This document shows, in pieces, positions 33,326-42,368 of a stretch of DNA of 64,000 bases. The stretch comes from Salinibacterium sp. ZJ450. GTDB lineage: Bacteria > Actinomycetota > Actinomycetes > Actinomycetales > Microbacteriaceae. Location of the stretch: positions 1,364,001 through 1,428,000 of the forward strand of contig NZ_CP061771.1 of NCBI RefSeq assembly GCF_011751885.2, in the 5' to 3' direction. The number at the start of each line of letters is the position of its first letter. The first letter of the stretch is position 1. The notes beneath the pieces were generated by a model. The model was not told where the DNA came from, did not search any database, and saw nothing but the letters and a program-made list of their open reading frames with translations. The translations under genes were made by a program, and so were the position numbers.

Positions 33326-33484
33326 AGTGTGACCTCCAGATCACGTTGGTTTTTTGTTTGGATTTGCGCGGCTTTCCGCGACTCATCAACCCTCCCGTGG
33401 ATCGGTATTCGGGTCATCGTGCGCTCTGTCGCGGCCCTCGACGCAACCATGTGCACTCTGCACTCCTGCGGCTAGGCTGACCGT

Positions 33485-34786
33485 GTGTCGACCGCAGACT
33501 CGCTGGCGAAGGTCATCGCCACGCTCGATTGGGACGGTGACCTCGGACCGGCTTCGCTGGCAGTGGACGAGGCCGAGCAACTACGATCCCGATTGGGAGA
33601 CGGTGCAACCCGGTGGGTGGCCGGCGCCGTGGAACAGTCCCTCACCGCACTGCACGGGCAGATTCACGACTCGCTCGCACCGTGGCCGATCATTCGAACG
33701 TTTACCCGGCACGTTCTCACCGCCACCTTGCTCCGCCTCGCGGACCAGGACAGGCTGCCAGTAGACACGGGGGCGATCGATCGTGATCTCGCCGAAGACA
33801 TCGTTGCGCGGGGTATCCCGTTGTCGGATATCACCCAAGCATTGCGGAGCATGCAGCGTGAGTGGCTGTCGCTCCTGATAGATGCCGCCCTAGGCGTGCG
33901 TCCAGATGGCATCGGCGTCGTCCCGGCCTTGGCGACATCGGTTACCGGAACGATGGATGCGTGGATCGGCGCAGCAACCGATGCGATCGTCGAGGAGCGC
34001 CGGCGTGTTTACCTGGCTGAGCAGGTTCGCATTCGGAGCGCGATTGAATTGCTGGTGACGGCAGAGCCCGTGGATGTCGAAGCGGTCACACAGCTGCTGC
34101 GGATCCCGCTGATCGGCTGGCATCTAAGTTGTGCCATCGGAGTACCTCCGGGAGGCACGGTCGAACGGCGAGTCTTGGATGGCCTCGTGCACTTGTTTGC
34201 TCGGGTAGTCGGCAGCGAACGAATGCTGCGATATGAAACGAGCGCTGGGACGGTTCACCTCTGGGTGACCACAGATCGCCCGGCGCGCACACCACGAGTC
34301 GAGGATCTACGCGTGCCGGCACCACTGCTCGTTGGCATTGGCGAACCACACCCGGGGCCCGACGGATTTCGGCGAACCTTTCTGGAAGCGTCCGATGCGC
34401 TGCGGCTGGCCGGCAGTCTGGGCGACAACGGCGGAGTCTCCTACGGCGACGCTGCGTTAGCGATCGTCCTGAGCCGGGACGAGGAACGCGCCCGCTGGTT
34501 TGTCGAGCATGAGCTTCGTGATCTCGCCACGGACAGCCCAGAAATGGCCGACCTGCGCAACACACTCCGGACATTTTTCGACACGCGGATGCGCATCGCT
34601 CCGGCAGCTGAACGGCTCTTTCTGCACCGCAATACGCTGATCAACCGGCTCGACCGGATTCAGGCCGTCCTGGGACACGGCGTCGCCGAACGCCCGGCCG
34701 AGACCCAGGCAGCGCTGGTGCTCGCGGAACTCTTCACACGGCGTCCCGAAGATCCATCCACCGGGCGCCACGAGTTCGGTGCTTAA
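33485..34786 (+). CDS. PucR/CdaR-type transcriptional regulator
   Basis: 433 aa, GTG start. The C-terminal LRNTLRTFFDTRMRIAPAAERLFLHRNTLINRLDRIQAVLG is the PucR helix-turn-helix of this class (cited here only as a region, about residues 358-398). The N-terminal ~170 residues are helical with a hydrophobic core, and a GGDEF-like degenerate middle (~190-330) is usual. Such proteins sense small metabolites. The divergent DUF1269-permease genes are the likely targets. Confidence 0.86.
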   Translation: MSTADSLAKVIATLDWDGDLGPASLAVDEAEQLRSRLGDGATRWVAGAVEQSLTALHGQIHDSLAPWPIIRTFTRHVLTATLLRLADQDRLPVDTGAIDRDLAEDIVARGIPLSDITQALRSMQREWLSLLIDAALGVRPDGIGVVPALATSVTGTMDAWIGAATDAIVEERRRVYLAEQVRIRSAIELLVTAEPVDVEAVTQLLRIPLIGWHLSCAIGVPPGGTVERRVLDGLVHLFARVVGSERMLRYETSAGTVHLWVTTDRPARTPRVEDLRVPAPLLVGIGEPHPGPDGFRRTFLEASDALRLAGSLGDNGGVSYGDAALAIVLSRDEERARWFVEHELRDLATDSPEMADLRNTLRTFFDTRMRIAPAAERLFLHRNTLINRLDRIQAVLGHGVAERPAETQAALVLAELFTRRPEDPSTGRHEFGA

Positions 34787-34866
34787 CCGGCAAGATCATG
34801 GCCAAGTCCGATCGACGACGGTGGTTGCTCTCAGGTCGGCGGCTTAGGTCCGACGGAACGGCAGGC

Positions 34867-35091
34867 TCAGAATGTGCTGCCGAGGATGAGTAGCGCAATC
34901 ACAACAATCACGAGGCCGAGCGTGCCGAGCGCACGATTGATGCGGCGTCGGCTGACCGTTCCCTTCCGGAACGACGACCGCGAGATCTTATCCAGATTCG
35001 GCAGGTAAGCCTGAAGCGGACCTTCCGGCTGTTCCGGCTGAAGGACACGAGCATCCGCTGTGGGCACATCATCATCATCGACTGAGGCCAT
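34867..35091 (-). CDS. Small single-span membrane protein
   Basis: 74 aa: acidic N-terminus, basic middle (SSFRKGTVSRRRINRA) and one C-terminal helix (LGTLGLVIVVIALLILG). Tail-anchored, N-inside topology. Not recognised. The composition and start look real, but evidence is limited. Confidence 0.55.
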   Translation of the reverse strand: MASVDDDDVPTADARVLQPEQPEGPLQAYLPNLDKISRSSFRKGTVSRRRINRALGTLGLVIVVIALLILGSTF

Positions 35092-35201
35092 AGTGCGAGG
35101 GTACCGATAGCCGACCCATAATGCGCCTCAACGCCAAAAGCCAGTGGTTGACGTCGCGATGACGCCACGAGAGATTGGGGGAACGACGGAAGGAGCCAAT
35201 C

Positions 35202-35819
35202 GTGGGAATCCTCTCGGTTGACCTGTTCATCACCCTCGACGGGGTCTACCAGGCGCCCGGCGGCCCCGACGAGGACCGCGAGGGCGGCTTCGAATTCGGC
35301 GGCTGGCAGGCCCCATACTTCGACACGGAATCGGGCGAGGCGATCGGCGCCGGCATCCAGCGCATGGACGCGCTGCTGCTCGGCCGCAAGACCTACGACA
35401 TCTTCGCGTCCTACTGGCCGAATCAGGGCGACGATGACCCGATCGCGTCGACCTTCAACGCGCTGCCGAAGTTCGTCGTGTCGCACTCGCTGACTGACCC
35501 GGCGTGGGAGGGCACGACTGCGCTTTCGGATGTCGCGACAGACGTGCGCGCGCTGAAGGACCGATTCGATGAGATCCACGTGATCGGCAGCGGCAACCTG
35601 GTGCGGTCACTCCTTGAGGCCGACCTGGTTGACCGGCTGAACCTCTTCCTCTACCCGGTGACGTTCGGCTCGGGCAAGCGGCTCTTCGCCGACGGCACCG
35701 GCGTGCCGGCGGCGTTCAGGCTGGCGCAGCCGCCGCAGGGTTTCCCGAAGGGCGCGAGCTGGCTCGTGTACGAGCGGGCCGGCAAGCCCGTCACGGGCAT
35801 CGACATCTCGCAGATGTAG
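35202..35819 (+). CDS. Dihydrofolate reductase-fold (RibD C-terminal) protein
   Basis: 205 aa. GTG 35202 is preceded by AAGGAG six bases upstream, so I prefer it over the TTG at 35175. LSVDLFITLDGVYQAPG, RMDALLLGRKTYDIFASYWP and IHVIGSGNLVRSLLEADLVD are the DHFR/RibD-C landmarks for NADPH and substrate binding. Physiological substrate unknown. Converges end to end with the next gene, with no base between the stops. Confidence 0.9.
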   Translation: MGILSVDLFITLDGVYQAPGGPDEDREGGFEFGGWQAPYFDTESGEAIGAGIQRMDALLLGRKTYDIFASYWPNQGDDDPIASTFNALPKFVVSHSLTDPAWEGTTALSDVATDVRALKDRFDEIHVIGSGNLVRSLLEADLVDRLNLFLYPVTFGSGKRLFADGTGVPAAFRLAQPPQGFPKGASWLVYERAGKPVTGIDISQM

Positions 35820-36557
35820 TCAGGCCGCGCGTGGCGCCCTGCGACGAACCGTCGCCCCGGCCGCGATGAGCATCGCGACCCCCGCCGCGGCCGTCGACGC
35901 CGCAACGACCGTCTCGCTCCACGGGGTCGTGTCGTGCGATATGCCGGCGATGAGAGGCGCGATCACATAGGTAGCCAAGATGTGGCCCAGCCCAGTAGAG
36001 CCGATCAGGAACACGCAGGCCACCGCCGCCGCCTGCGACTTGCGCCCCCACAGCAAAATGAGGGCGATCAGACCGACGAGCCCGACTAAGCCCAGCGCCG
36101 ATGAGTGTTGCAGCGGAGAAGGAGTGCCGGTCAGCCCCGAGACGAGGGCATGCGCTCCGTGGACGCCGAACGATCCGGCGACAAGGAAGGCAAGCACGAC
36201 CTCGACCACGACCACGAAGCCGGCCAGACCGCGACGTGAGTCGGCACGCGTCTCAGCCAAGACGCCGAGTGGCATCACCAAGACGCCGAACGCCAGGAGC
36301 AGGGTGCCAACACCAAAGAGCTCAGCCGCCGTGCCGATGGGCTCCCACGGAGCCGAAGGAAAAGAGTAATCAAAGAGATGGTCTTCGATCGATAAACCGT
36401 CGCGCATCCACGAGCCTCCCCACCGCTGGAGCGAGGCCACGAGCTGCAGTACAGCGGACCCGAGAAACAGTCCGGCCACGATGAGTGACACACTGACCGA
36501 AGTCCATCGGAAACGAACGGGGCGCGTACGGTGATCGGAAGCTTCAATGGCCGACAT
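35820..36557 (-). CDS. Multi-span membrane protein of unknown function
   Basis: 245 aa with about six hydrophobic spans (SVSLIVAGLFLGSAVLQ, LFGVGTLLLAFGVLVM, VVVEVVLAFLVAGSF, GLVGLIALILLWG, AAAVACVFLIGSTGLGHIL, TAAAGVAMLIAAGATV). An extracytoplasmic loop with WGGSWMRDGLSIEDH lies between the first two. No family recognised. Starts at ATG 36557. Confidence 0.65.
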   Translation of the reverse strand: MSAIEASDHRTRPVRFRWTSVSVSLIVAGLFLGSAVLQLVASLQRWGGSWMRDGLSIEDHLFDYSFPSAPWEPIGTAAELFGVGTLLLAFGVLVMPLGVLAETRADSRRGLAGFVVVVEVVLAFLVAGSFGVHGAHALVSGLTGTPSPLQHSSALGLVGLVGLIALILLWGRKSQAAAVACVFLIGSTGLGHILATYVIAPLIAGISHDTTPWSETVVAASTAAAGVAMLIAAGATVRRRAPRAA

Positions 36558-36627
36558 GCGCTCACACTAGCGGCAACGTCGAAAATCAGCGATGGAACCT
36601 GGGACACAACAGTGGAGTTGGCGCCTG

Positions 36628-37278
36628 TCAGCCGTTGATGGGCATAACCGCACCAGACAGCTCGACGCGCACAGGCACGTCGGGGCGTCCGAGTGCCTCG
36701 GCGAATGCGGTGCCGACGTCGGCCAGGCTGTTTCCATCGGGGAGTTCCACGATGCCGACCCATATCCCTGAGCCGTCGTTCTCCATGCCGGCCATCGCCA
36801 CTTGGAAGTCCGGGATCAGCCCCGGGGTTCGCACGACGAGCGCGTTGAGTTCTCCGGGTAGGAACTCCGCGTGCTGAAGGGCAACGGTAATGGTGTCTGG
36901 CGCTTCGTCGATGATGGCGGCGAGTTCGTCGCTGGGTTCGCCATGCCAGGTGATTGTCACGGTTTCCCGATCTTCTGAGATCGCAACGGTTCCATAGCGG
37001 GCGTCACCATCGAGGGACATCTGCAACCCGTTCAACCAGTCGTAGATCTCGACGCCGATCGGCGGTAAGGCCAGTTGCTCCGCGGCAACGTCAGGGAGCG
37101 CGGTTGCGGGCCCGCTGGGTGTTGGATCGGCGGGTGGGGCAAGCGCAATCACGGCAAACGTGATCGCTGCGGCAAGGGCCACGACACCTAGCGTTAACCC
37201 GGCTATGAGCCGGACCCTGATGCGAGGCTCAGAAGGTGGAAGAAACGGGTTTCTGCTCTCATCGCGCATGGCGTTCAC
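36628..37278 (-). CDS. Membrane-anchored extracytoplasmic protein of unknown function
   Basis: 216 aa from GTG 37278 (overlapping the previous TAG as TAGTG) or 213 aa from ATG 37269. One membrane helix near residues 24-47 (AGLTLGVVALAAAITFAVIAL), then an outside domain of ~165 residues with alternating strands (TVAISEDRETVTITWHG, ITVALQHAEF) and no cysteines. Translationally linked to the 3-hydroxyacyl-CoA dehydrogenase gene. Function unknown. Confidence 0.6.
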   Translation of the reverse strand: MNAMRDESRNPFLPPSEPRIRVRLIAGLTLGVVALAAAITFAVIALAPPADPTPSGPATALPDVAAEQLALPPIGVEIYDWLNGLQMSLDGDARYGTVAISEDRETVTITWHGEPSDELAAIIDEAPDTITVALQHAEFLPGELNALVVRTPGLIPDFQVAMAGMENDGSGIWVGIVELPDGNSLADVGTAFAEALGRPDVPVRVELSGAVMPING

Positions 37279-38138
37279 TACCGCGGATCGGCGGAATAGT
37301 CGAAGAACCCGCGACCGGTCTTGCGTCCGAGTTCGCCTGCGGCGACCTTGTCGCGCAGGATCTGCGGGGGAGCGAACCGTTCGCCCAGGGCTTCGTGCAG
37401 GTACTCGGCGATCCCGAGGCGCACATCCAGTCCCACCAGGTCCGAGGTGCGCAGCGGTCCGGTCGCATGCCGATAGCCGAGCACCATCGCCGTGTCGATG
37501 TCTTCCGCGCTCGCCACTCCCTCCTCGAGCATCCGCATCGCCTCCAGGGCGATCGCCACACCCAGCCGGGAGCTCGCAAAACCCGGCGCGTCTTTGACGA
37601 CGATAGGAGTCTTGCCTAGAGCCTCGACCCAGGTCGTGGCCTGTAGTCGCAGCTCTGGCTCAGTGCTACCGGTCAGGACGATCTCCACGAGCGCTGAGCC
37701 AGGCACGGGATTGAAGAAGTGCAGGCCGCAGAGGCGGGCGGGTCGCTGGAGTCGATCAGCCAGCCCCGTGACCGACAGGGACGACGTATTCGTCGCAAGC
37801 CACGAGGACTCCCCGACGATCTGCTCCGCTTTCCCTAGCGCCTCGACTTTCAGCGAGAACACCTCCGGAACAGCCTCGACCACCAGCCCCGCCGTCGCCA
37901 ACGTTTCATAGTCGGCGCTGACAACCAGTCGACCGAGAACGGCGCCGGCGTCCACCGCTGAATCGCGCGCAGCTGCCTTCGAAACCCCATCATCGAGGCG
38001 AGCGCGTGCCTGATCTACGGCGGCAGCGTCGCGCTCGATCACGATGACGGAGGCTCCCGCCTGCGCGAATACCTGAGCGATCCCGGCACCCATCCGGCCT
38101 CCGCCGATCACGCCGACCAATGACGGGAGAGTGGTCAT
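37278..38138 (-). CDS. 3-hydroxyacyl-CoA (3-hydroxybutyryl-CoA) dehydrogenase
   Basis: 286 aa. NAD-binding GVIGGGRMGAGIAQVFA at the N-terminus, the catalytic region (TNTSSLSV, then LHFFNPVP with the active His) and a C-terminal helical domain with the family motif DAPGFASSRL. It oxidises L-3-hydroxyacyl-CoA to 3-ketoacyl-CoA in fatty acid or butanoate metabolism. Its ATG overlaps the stop of the upstream gene (ATGA), so the three genes from 38791 to 36628 form an operon. Confidence 0.93.
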   Translation of the reverse strand: MTTLPSLVGVIGGGRMGAGIAQVFAQAGASVIVIERDAAAVDQARARLDDGVSKAAARDSAVDAGAVLGRLVVSADYETLATAGLVVEAVPEVFSLKVEALGKAEQIVGESSWLATNTSSLSVTGLADRLQRPARLCGLHFFNPVPGSALVEIVLTGSTEPELRLQATTWVEALGKTPIVVKDAPGFASSRLGVAIALEAMRMLEEGVASAEDIDTAMVLGYRHATGPLRTSDLVGLDVRLGIAEYLHEALGERFAPPQILRDKVAAGELGRKTGRGFFDYSADPR

Positions 38139-38791
38139 CTCGACTCTTTCGTAGCAGATCCGACGCTTCGGAGCGCCTCGGAGTACCGGATCGGGTCGTT
38201 ACGGGTCTCGTCCGTGAGCAAGAGAGATGACTGCCCGATCGGCCGCGTGAACGTCCCGCGACAGGGAATGAGAACCAGCTTCGTCAACCCCCCGCGCCAC
38301 GCGGTGATGAGCACGTCGAGCGACTTTCGCTCGGGTGACTCGTCATAGGGCAGTGGCAGCCCTGACGTCAGTGTTTCGAATTGCGCGCGATTCCAGTCGT
38401 CGAAAGCCTCTGTGAGTGCCTCATCGCCGAACCGGTCGCGCCACGACGGCCCGCGCAGCTTCCCGAGCAATGTCGTCCGGTCATCGGACCCGATAGCGCT
38501 CTGCGTAAGCCGATCGAACATCAACGGGTCGTGAACTTCTCCCGCATGGGCCAGGCACTCTCGCCAGAGCTCGGCCCAGCCGTCGCGCCACTCAGCAACG
38601 GAGGCTGGACGATCGGCGTCCGCGGGTGCGGGAGTGTTGGTCAGGAGCGGTGGCAGATCCGCTCCCGTCACCCGCAGGTTCCACGCCTCGCGGATCCAGA
38701 GAAGCTCGTGGAGCATGTGCGGCGCGTTCTCGATGGTGATGACCATGTCGTGCGGCCACGGATTCCCCGGTTTCGGCTCAGAAGAACGCAT
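38135..38791 (-). CDS. Conserved hypothetical protein, operon with the dehydrogenase
   Basis: 218 aa; ATG 38791 with GAGGGAGG upstream. Helical, Trp-rich (WIREAWNLRV, WRDGWAELWREC, WNRAQFETL). The second half has a beta stretch (DVLITAWRGGLTKLVLIPC). No known domain or signal peptide. Four-base overlap with the dehydrogenase suggests a role in the same acyl-CoA pathway, but this is context only. Confidence 0.65.
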   Translation of the reverse strand: MRSSEPKPGNPWPHDMVITIENAPHMLHELLWIREAWNLRVTGADLPPLLTNTPAPADADRPASVAEWRDGWAELWRECLAHAGEVHDPLMFDRLTQSAIGSDDRTTLLGKLRGPSWRDRFGDEALTEAFDDWNRAQFETLTSGLPLPYDESPERKSLDVLITAWRGGLTKLVLIPCRGTFTRPIGQSSLLLTDETRNDPIRYSEALRSVGSATKESR

Positions 38792-38847
38792 CGAACCCTC
38801 CCTCACTCGTCACAGTGTTGCACGAGCATGAGGGATGCGTCCGTTCG

Positions 38848-39138
38848 TCAGGAATCGTGCTCTGGCCATTGCTCATGCAGTGCGCGCTTTCGAATCCGCA
38901 CGATGAGCTGGTCGATGCCGGTGACTAGGTCATCCCGCGCATCCGACTGGACAAGGCCGTATCGCACGAGGTCGCGTCGGAGGCGCCTCAGGAGCGGGTC
39001 GATCAAGGCTGGATCGTCCTGATCGACGATCACCTGAAGATGCCCGAGCACCCCGACGAGGACGGCAGCATCGGACCATGAGATCTCCCCAACGCTTTCG
39101 TTACCCCCAGACTGCGTTGGTGAATCATTCGACGTCAT
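38848..39138 (-). CDS. Small hypothetical protein
   Basis: 96 aa from ATG 39138 with AAGGGTGG upstream. Helical after a Ser/Asn-rich start: WSDAAVLVGVLGHLQVIV, then LLRRLRRDLVRYGL and IVRIRKRALHEQW. Not recognised. Its promoter region faces the broken VOC gene at 39222. Confidence 0.6.
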   Translation of the reverse strand: MTSNDSPTQSGGNESVGEISWSDAAVLVGVLGHLQVIVDQDDPALIDPLLRRLRRDLVRYGLVQSDARDDLVTGIDQLIVRIRKRALHEQWPEHDS

Positions 39139-39221
39139 CGTCCACCCTTCGGTCAGCCCGGTACCGGCACCGGGGACTCTTGGCACTGGATTCATGTTGC
39201 CGGCGTTCCTATCATTCGAGC

Positions 39222-40059
39222 ATGACCAGCCGTGTGATGCACTTCGAGATCCCGATCGATGACTCTGACCGCGCCAGCCGGTTCTACGCCGAGGTCTGCG
39301 GCTGGACCGTGAGCAAGTGGGGTCCTGTGGACTAGTTGGACGATGACCACCGGGGCTCCAGCCGGACCGGGAGCGGAGGGGGCGCTCACGCCTCGCTCGG
39401 AAGCGCCCGACGGTGTGCTCGTCTACGTGGGTGTTCCGGACATCGACGAAGCACTGACGAAGATTCGTGCGGCCGGCGGCGAGACGCTCACCGAGAAACA
39501 GGCGATCCCCACCATTGGATGGATGGCCCGGTTCCGCGACCCCGAAGGCAACGTCATAGGTCTGTTCCAGGAAACGGGCGGGGCCGCGTCGGACGAGAGC
39601 GGCATGGACATCGAACGCATCAGCGTCACCCCGCGCACGGTGCTCGGAGTTCGCGAGATGGTGATGCCCGAGGACATGCCGGAGTTTTTCGGCCGCGCAT
39701 TCGACAAGGCGTATTCGGCGCTGCAGGAACAGGGTGCTGAGGTGGCCGGGCCGCCGGTCGCGGTGTATCGAGGCGATCCGGAGCACGGGTTCGACGTGCT
39801 TGCGGGGTTCCCGGTGGCGGGCGCAGTCGCACGGTCACCCGGACTTGAGGTGGAGGAGCTGCCGGCTGGCCCGGCGGTCGCAATCATCCACATCGGAAGC
39901 TATGACTCGATGACCGAGACCTACGCCAAGGTCACCGCGTGGATGCAGGACCAGAAGCTCACTCCCGCCGAGCCGATGTGGGAGGACTACCTCACGGGAC
40001 CGGACGCGAACCCAGACCCCGCGACCTGGCGCACCCGAATCGTGTTCCCGCTGGCCTAG
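39222..40059 (+). pseudogene. VOC (glyoxalase) gene split by a one-base insertion, fused to a GyrI-like domain
   Basis: The first frame (ATG 39222) reads MTSRVMHFEIPIDDSDRASRF through KWGPVD and stops at TAG 39333-39335. The frame one base later resumes as MTTGAPAGPGAEGALTPRSE (39343) and continues with VYVGVPDIDEAL and RDPEGNVIGLFQE, the rest of a VOC protein. Homologues read WGPVDYW-MTTGAP, so one extra base near 39333 breaks it. After the VOC part the same frame runs on into a GyrI/AraC-effector-binding-like domain (MDIERISVTPRTV onward, 39604-40059) that may still be translated from its own ATG. A sequencing error is the alternative. Confidence 0.78.
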
Positions 40060-40109
40060 CTGTACTGCCCACGGGGTGCGTGACCGGCTTCAGCGTTACC
40101 CGGCCATGC

Positions 40110-40502
40110 TCACGCGGGACTCGCCAGCTGGATGAGGTTGCCGCAGGTGTCGTCGAGCACCGCGGTGACCACGGGGCCCATCGGGGTCGGTGGCTGGGTG
40201 AAGGTAACGCCCTGCGCTTCGAGTTCACGGTGGGCGGCGGCGACGTCGTCCACCGCGAACGAGGCGGCGGGGATGCCGTCCTGCACGAGCGCACGTTTGT
40301 AAGCCTTGGCCGCGGGGTGGTCATCCGGCTCGAGTAGCAGCTCGACCCCATCCGGATCGTCAGCGCCGACCACGGTGAGCCAGCGGAATTGCCCCACCGG
40401 CACATCGTTCTTGAGCACGAACCCGAGCTTTTCGGTGTAGAAGGCGAGAGCCTTCGCCTGGTCATCGACGAAGACGCTTGTCACGTTGATTCTGGCGCGC
40501 AT
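40110..40502 (-). CDS. VOC-family (glyoxalase/bleomycin-resistance-fold) protein
   Basis: 130 aa: INVTSVFVDDQAKALAFY, ELLLEPDDHPAAKAY and TAVLDDTCGNLIQLASPA give the two VOC modules. Metal-dependent fold; substrate unknown. Start ATG 40502 with a GAGGAG-like site upstream. Close to, and on the same strand as, the quinone-oxidoreductase-like gene, 36 bases away. Confidence 0.9.
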   Translation of the reverse strand: MRARINVTSVFVDDQAKALAFYTEKLGFVLKNDVPVGQFRWLTVVGADDPDGVELLLEPDDHPAAKAYKRALVQDGIPAASFAVDDVAAAHRELEAQGVTFTQPPTPMGPVVTAVLDDTCGNLIQLASPA

Positions 40503-40538
40503 GGGAACTCCTCACGGTTGTTTCAGGGGGTGACGACT

Positions 40539-41489
40539 TCAGGGGGTGACGACCACCTTGCCGAGCGCACGACCTTCGCCGACGTAGGCGAGAGCCTGGG
40601 GCACCTCCTCGAGCGAGAAGGTGCGGTCAAGGTGGATGCGCAGGTCGCCGGCGACGCAGCGCTCGGCGACGGGCTCGAAGTGCGCCGGCCCCGCCTTCAC
40701 GAGGAGAACCCCCAGCGAACGGCCGGTGAGCCAGCCAACCGCGGCGCCGACCGTCACAACTCGCAGCAGCGTCCGCACGGTTCCACCGACGCAGCGGTAT
40801 CGGCCGCCGGGCGCCAACGCCCTGCGGTAGGCGAACACGGATCGGTGCGCGACGAGATCGAGCACGAGGTCATACGGTTCCAGCCGGGTGAAGTCCTCAC
40901 GGCGATAGTCGACCACCTCGTCGGCGCCGAGCTGGCGCATGAAGTCGAGCTTGCGCGCGTTGTCGACGCCGGTTACGTGCGCCCCGGCGAGCTTGGCCAG
41001 CTGGATCGCGAACGAACCCGCTCCGCCACCCGCCCCGTTGATGAGCACGCGCTGCCCGCGGCGAGCGCGGGCGGTTCCCTGCAGGGCGATCGCGCCCGCC
41101 TGCGGCAGGGTCGACGCCTCCGCGAACGTCAACTGCTGAGGTTTGTGCGCGAGCGAGGCTTCCGGTGCGACCGCGTACTCGGCGAAGCCGCCCATGAGGC
41201 TCAGGTTGTCGCCGTACACCTCATCGCCGACGCGGAACCGGGTGACGCCAGCGCCGACCGCGGTGACCCGTCCGGCGATATCGGAGCCAAGCACCCGACG
41301 CCGCGGTGCGCGAAAACCGCCCATTCGCGCATACCCCGGACTTCCGGTCAGCCCCTCCCAATCCGACAGGTTGACGGATGTCGCGGCCACCTGTACCAGC
41401 ACTTGATTCGCCCGCGGCACCGGCACCGGAATCTCCTCGACCCTCAGCACATCGGGCGGCCCATAGCGGTCATAGACGACGGCTCTCAT
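40539..41489 (-). CDS. Zinc-independent MDR oxidoreductase (quinone oxidoreductase-like)
   Basis: 316 aa from ATG 41489. MRAVVYDRYGPPDVLRVEEI is split over the start of the GroES-like domain. The Rossmann fold shows VLINGAGGGAGSFAIQLAKL and a ..YRREDF..cofactor-recognition turn suited to NADPH. The zinc ligands of alcohol dehydrogenases are lacking. It probably reduces quinones or enones with NADPH. Probably co-transcribed with the VOC gene downstream. Confidence 0.9.
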   Translation of the reverse strand: MRAVVYDRYGPPDVLRVEEIPVPVPRANQVLVQVAATSVNLSDWEGLTGSPGYARMGGFRAPRRRVLGSDIAGRVTAVGAGVTRFRVGDEVYGDNLSLMGGFAEYAVAPEASLAHKPQQLTFAEASTLPQAGAIALQGTARARRGQRVLINGAGGGAGSFAIQLAKLAGAHVTGVDNARKLDFMRQLGADEVVDYRREDFTRLEPYDLVLDLVAHRSVFAYRRALAPGGRYRCVGGTVRTLLRVVTVGAAVGWLTGRSLGVLLVKAGPAHFEPVAERCVAGDLRIHLDRTFSLEEVPQALAYVGEGRALGKVVVTP

Positions 41490-41567
41490 GCGGGTTGGCT
41501 CCGAACGGCGGAGCGAGGGCACCGGGACACGCGATCAGCATAGGGGCCGGTGGCTAGGCTGTGCAGC

Positions 41568-42350
41568 GTGACCAGTCCTGAGCCCTACTACTTTGCGCGC
41601 GGGAATGGCCGTTTCGAGTCCACGGTGCACGCTCAAGGGGCATGGAATGCGCATGAGCAGCACATGGCACCGGTGTCGGGCATCCTCACGCACTGCCTCG
41701 AGCAGTTCCAGCCGCGGCCAGAGTTGCGGATGGCGCGGATCAGTTTCGACATCCTGGGGCTGATTCCCGACGGCGAGTTCGAGGTGCGCACCACGATGCT
41801 GCGCCCCGGTCGCACGATCGAGCTGCTGCAGGCCGAACTGGTGTCGGACGGTCGCACGGCGGTGCGGGCGACGGCCTGGCGACTGCAGCGCTCCGACACG
41901 ACTGCGGTCGCGGCAATCGAAGACGAGCGGATGCCGGGACCCGACGAGTTTGCGGAACCGCTGGATCTGTCCGAGTGGCCGGGCGGCTACATCCGGTCGA
42001 TCGACGCGCGTCCGGCGCCCGGCCACGCGACCGGTCGCGGACGAGTGTGGTTGCGCACCGCGCATCCGTTGGTCGGCAACGCGTCGTACTCGGATGTCGC
42101 CCGCCTGATCGGCATGGTCGACACGAGCAATGGGATCGCCAGCAGGGTGAAGCCGGGGCCGGGTGACTACCTGTTCCCGAACGTCGACCTGCAGGTGCAC
42201 TTGTATCGGGAGCCGGCCGGCCAGTGGCTCGGGTTGGCGAACTCGGTCAGCTTCGGCCCGGACGGCATCGGACTCACCTCCACCGTGCTGCACGACGCGC
42301 GCGGTCCGGTCGGGCGAGCCGAGCAGATCCTCACGATCCGGCAGTCCTGA
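41568..42350 (+). CDS. Thioesterase-superfamily (double hotdog, TesB-like) protein
   Basis: 260 aa from GTG 41568 (an ATG-less extension to 41550 is possible). Two hotdog halves: EQHMAPVSGILTHCLEQF, RISFDILGLIPDGEFEV, and later RLIGMVDTSNGIASRV with YLFPNVDLQVHLYREP. This is the layout of acyl-CoA thioesterase family proteins (TesB-like/PaaI-like doubles). Predicted to hydrolyse an acyl-CoA. The start is uncertain because no strong ribosome-binding site precedes either codon. Confidence 0.83.
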   Translation: MTSPEPYYFARGNGRFESTVHAQGAWNAHEQHMAPVSGILTHCLEQFQPRPELRMARISFDILGLIPDGEFEVRTTMLRPGRTIELLQAELVSDGRTAVRATAWRLQRSDTTAVAAIEDERMPGPDEFAEPLDLSEWPGGYIRSIDARPAPGHATGRGRVWLRTAHPLVGNASYSDVARLIGMVDTSNGIASRVKPGPGDYLFPNVDLQVHLYREPAGQWLGLANSVSFGPDGIGLTSTVLHDARGPVGRAEQILTIRQS

Positions 42351-42368
42351 CAGCAGCGTTCGGCTGTC
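42349..42368. terminator. Short bidirectional hairpin between convergent genes
   Basis: GACAGC (42349-42354) pairs with GCTGTC (42363-42368) between the thioesterase and hydrolase stops. Six-bp stem, 8-base loop. Weak but well placed. Confidence 0.4.
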
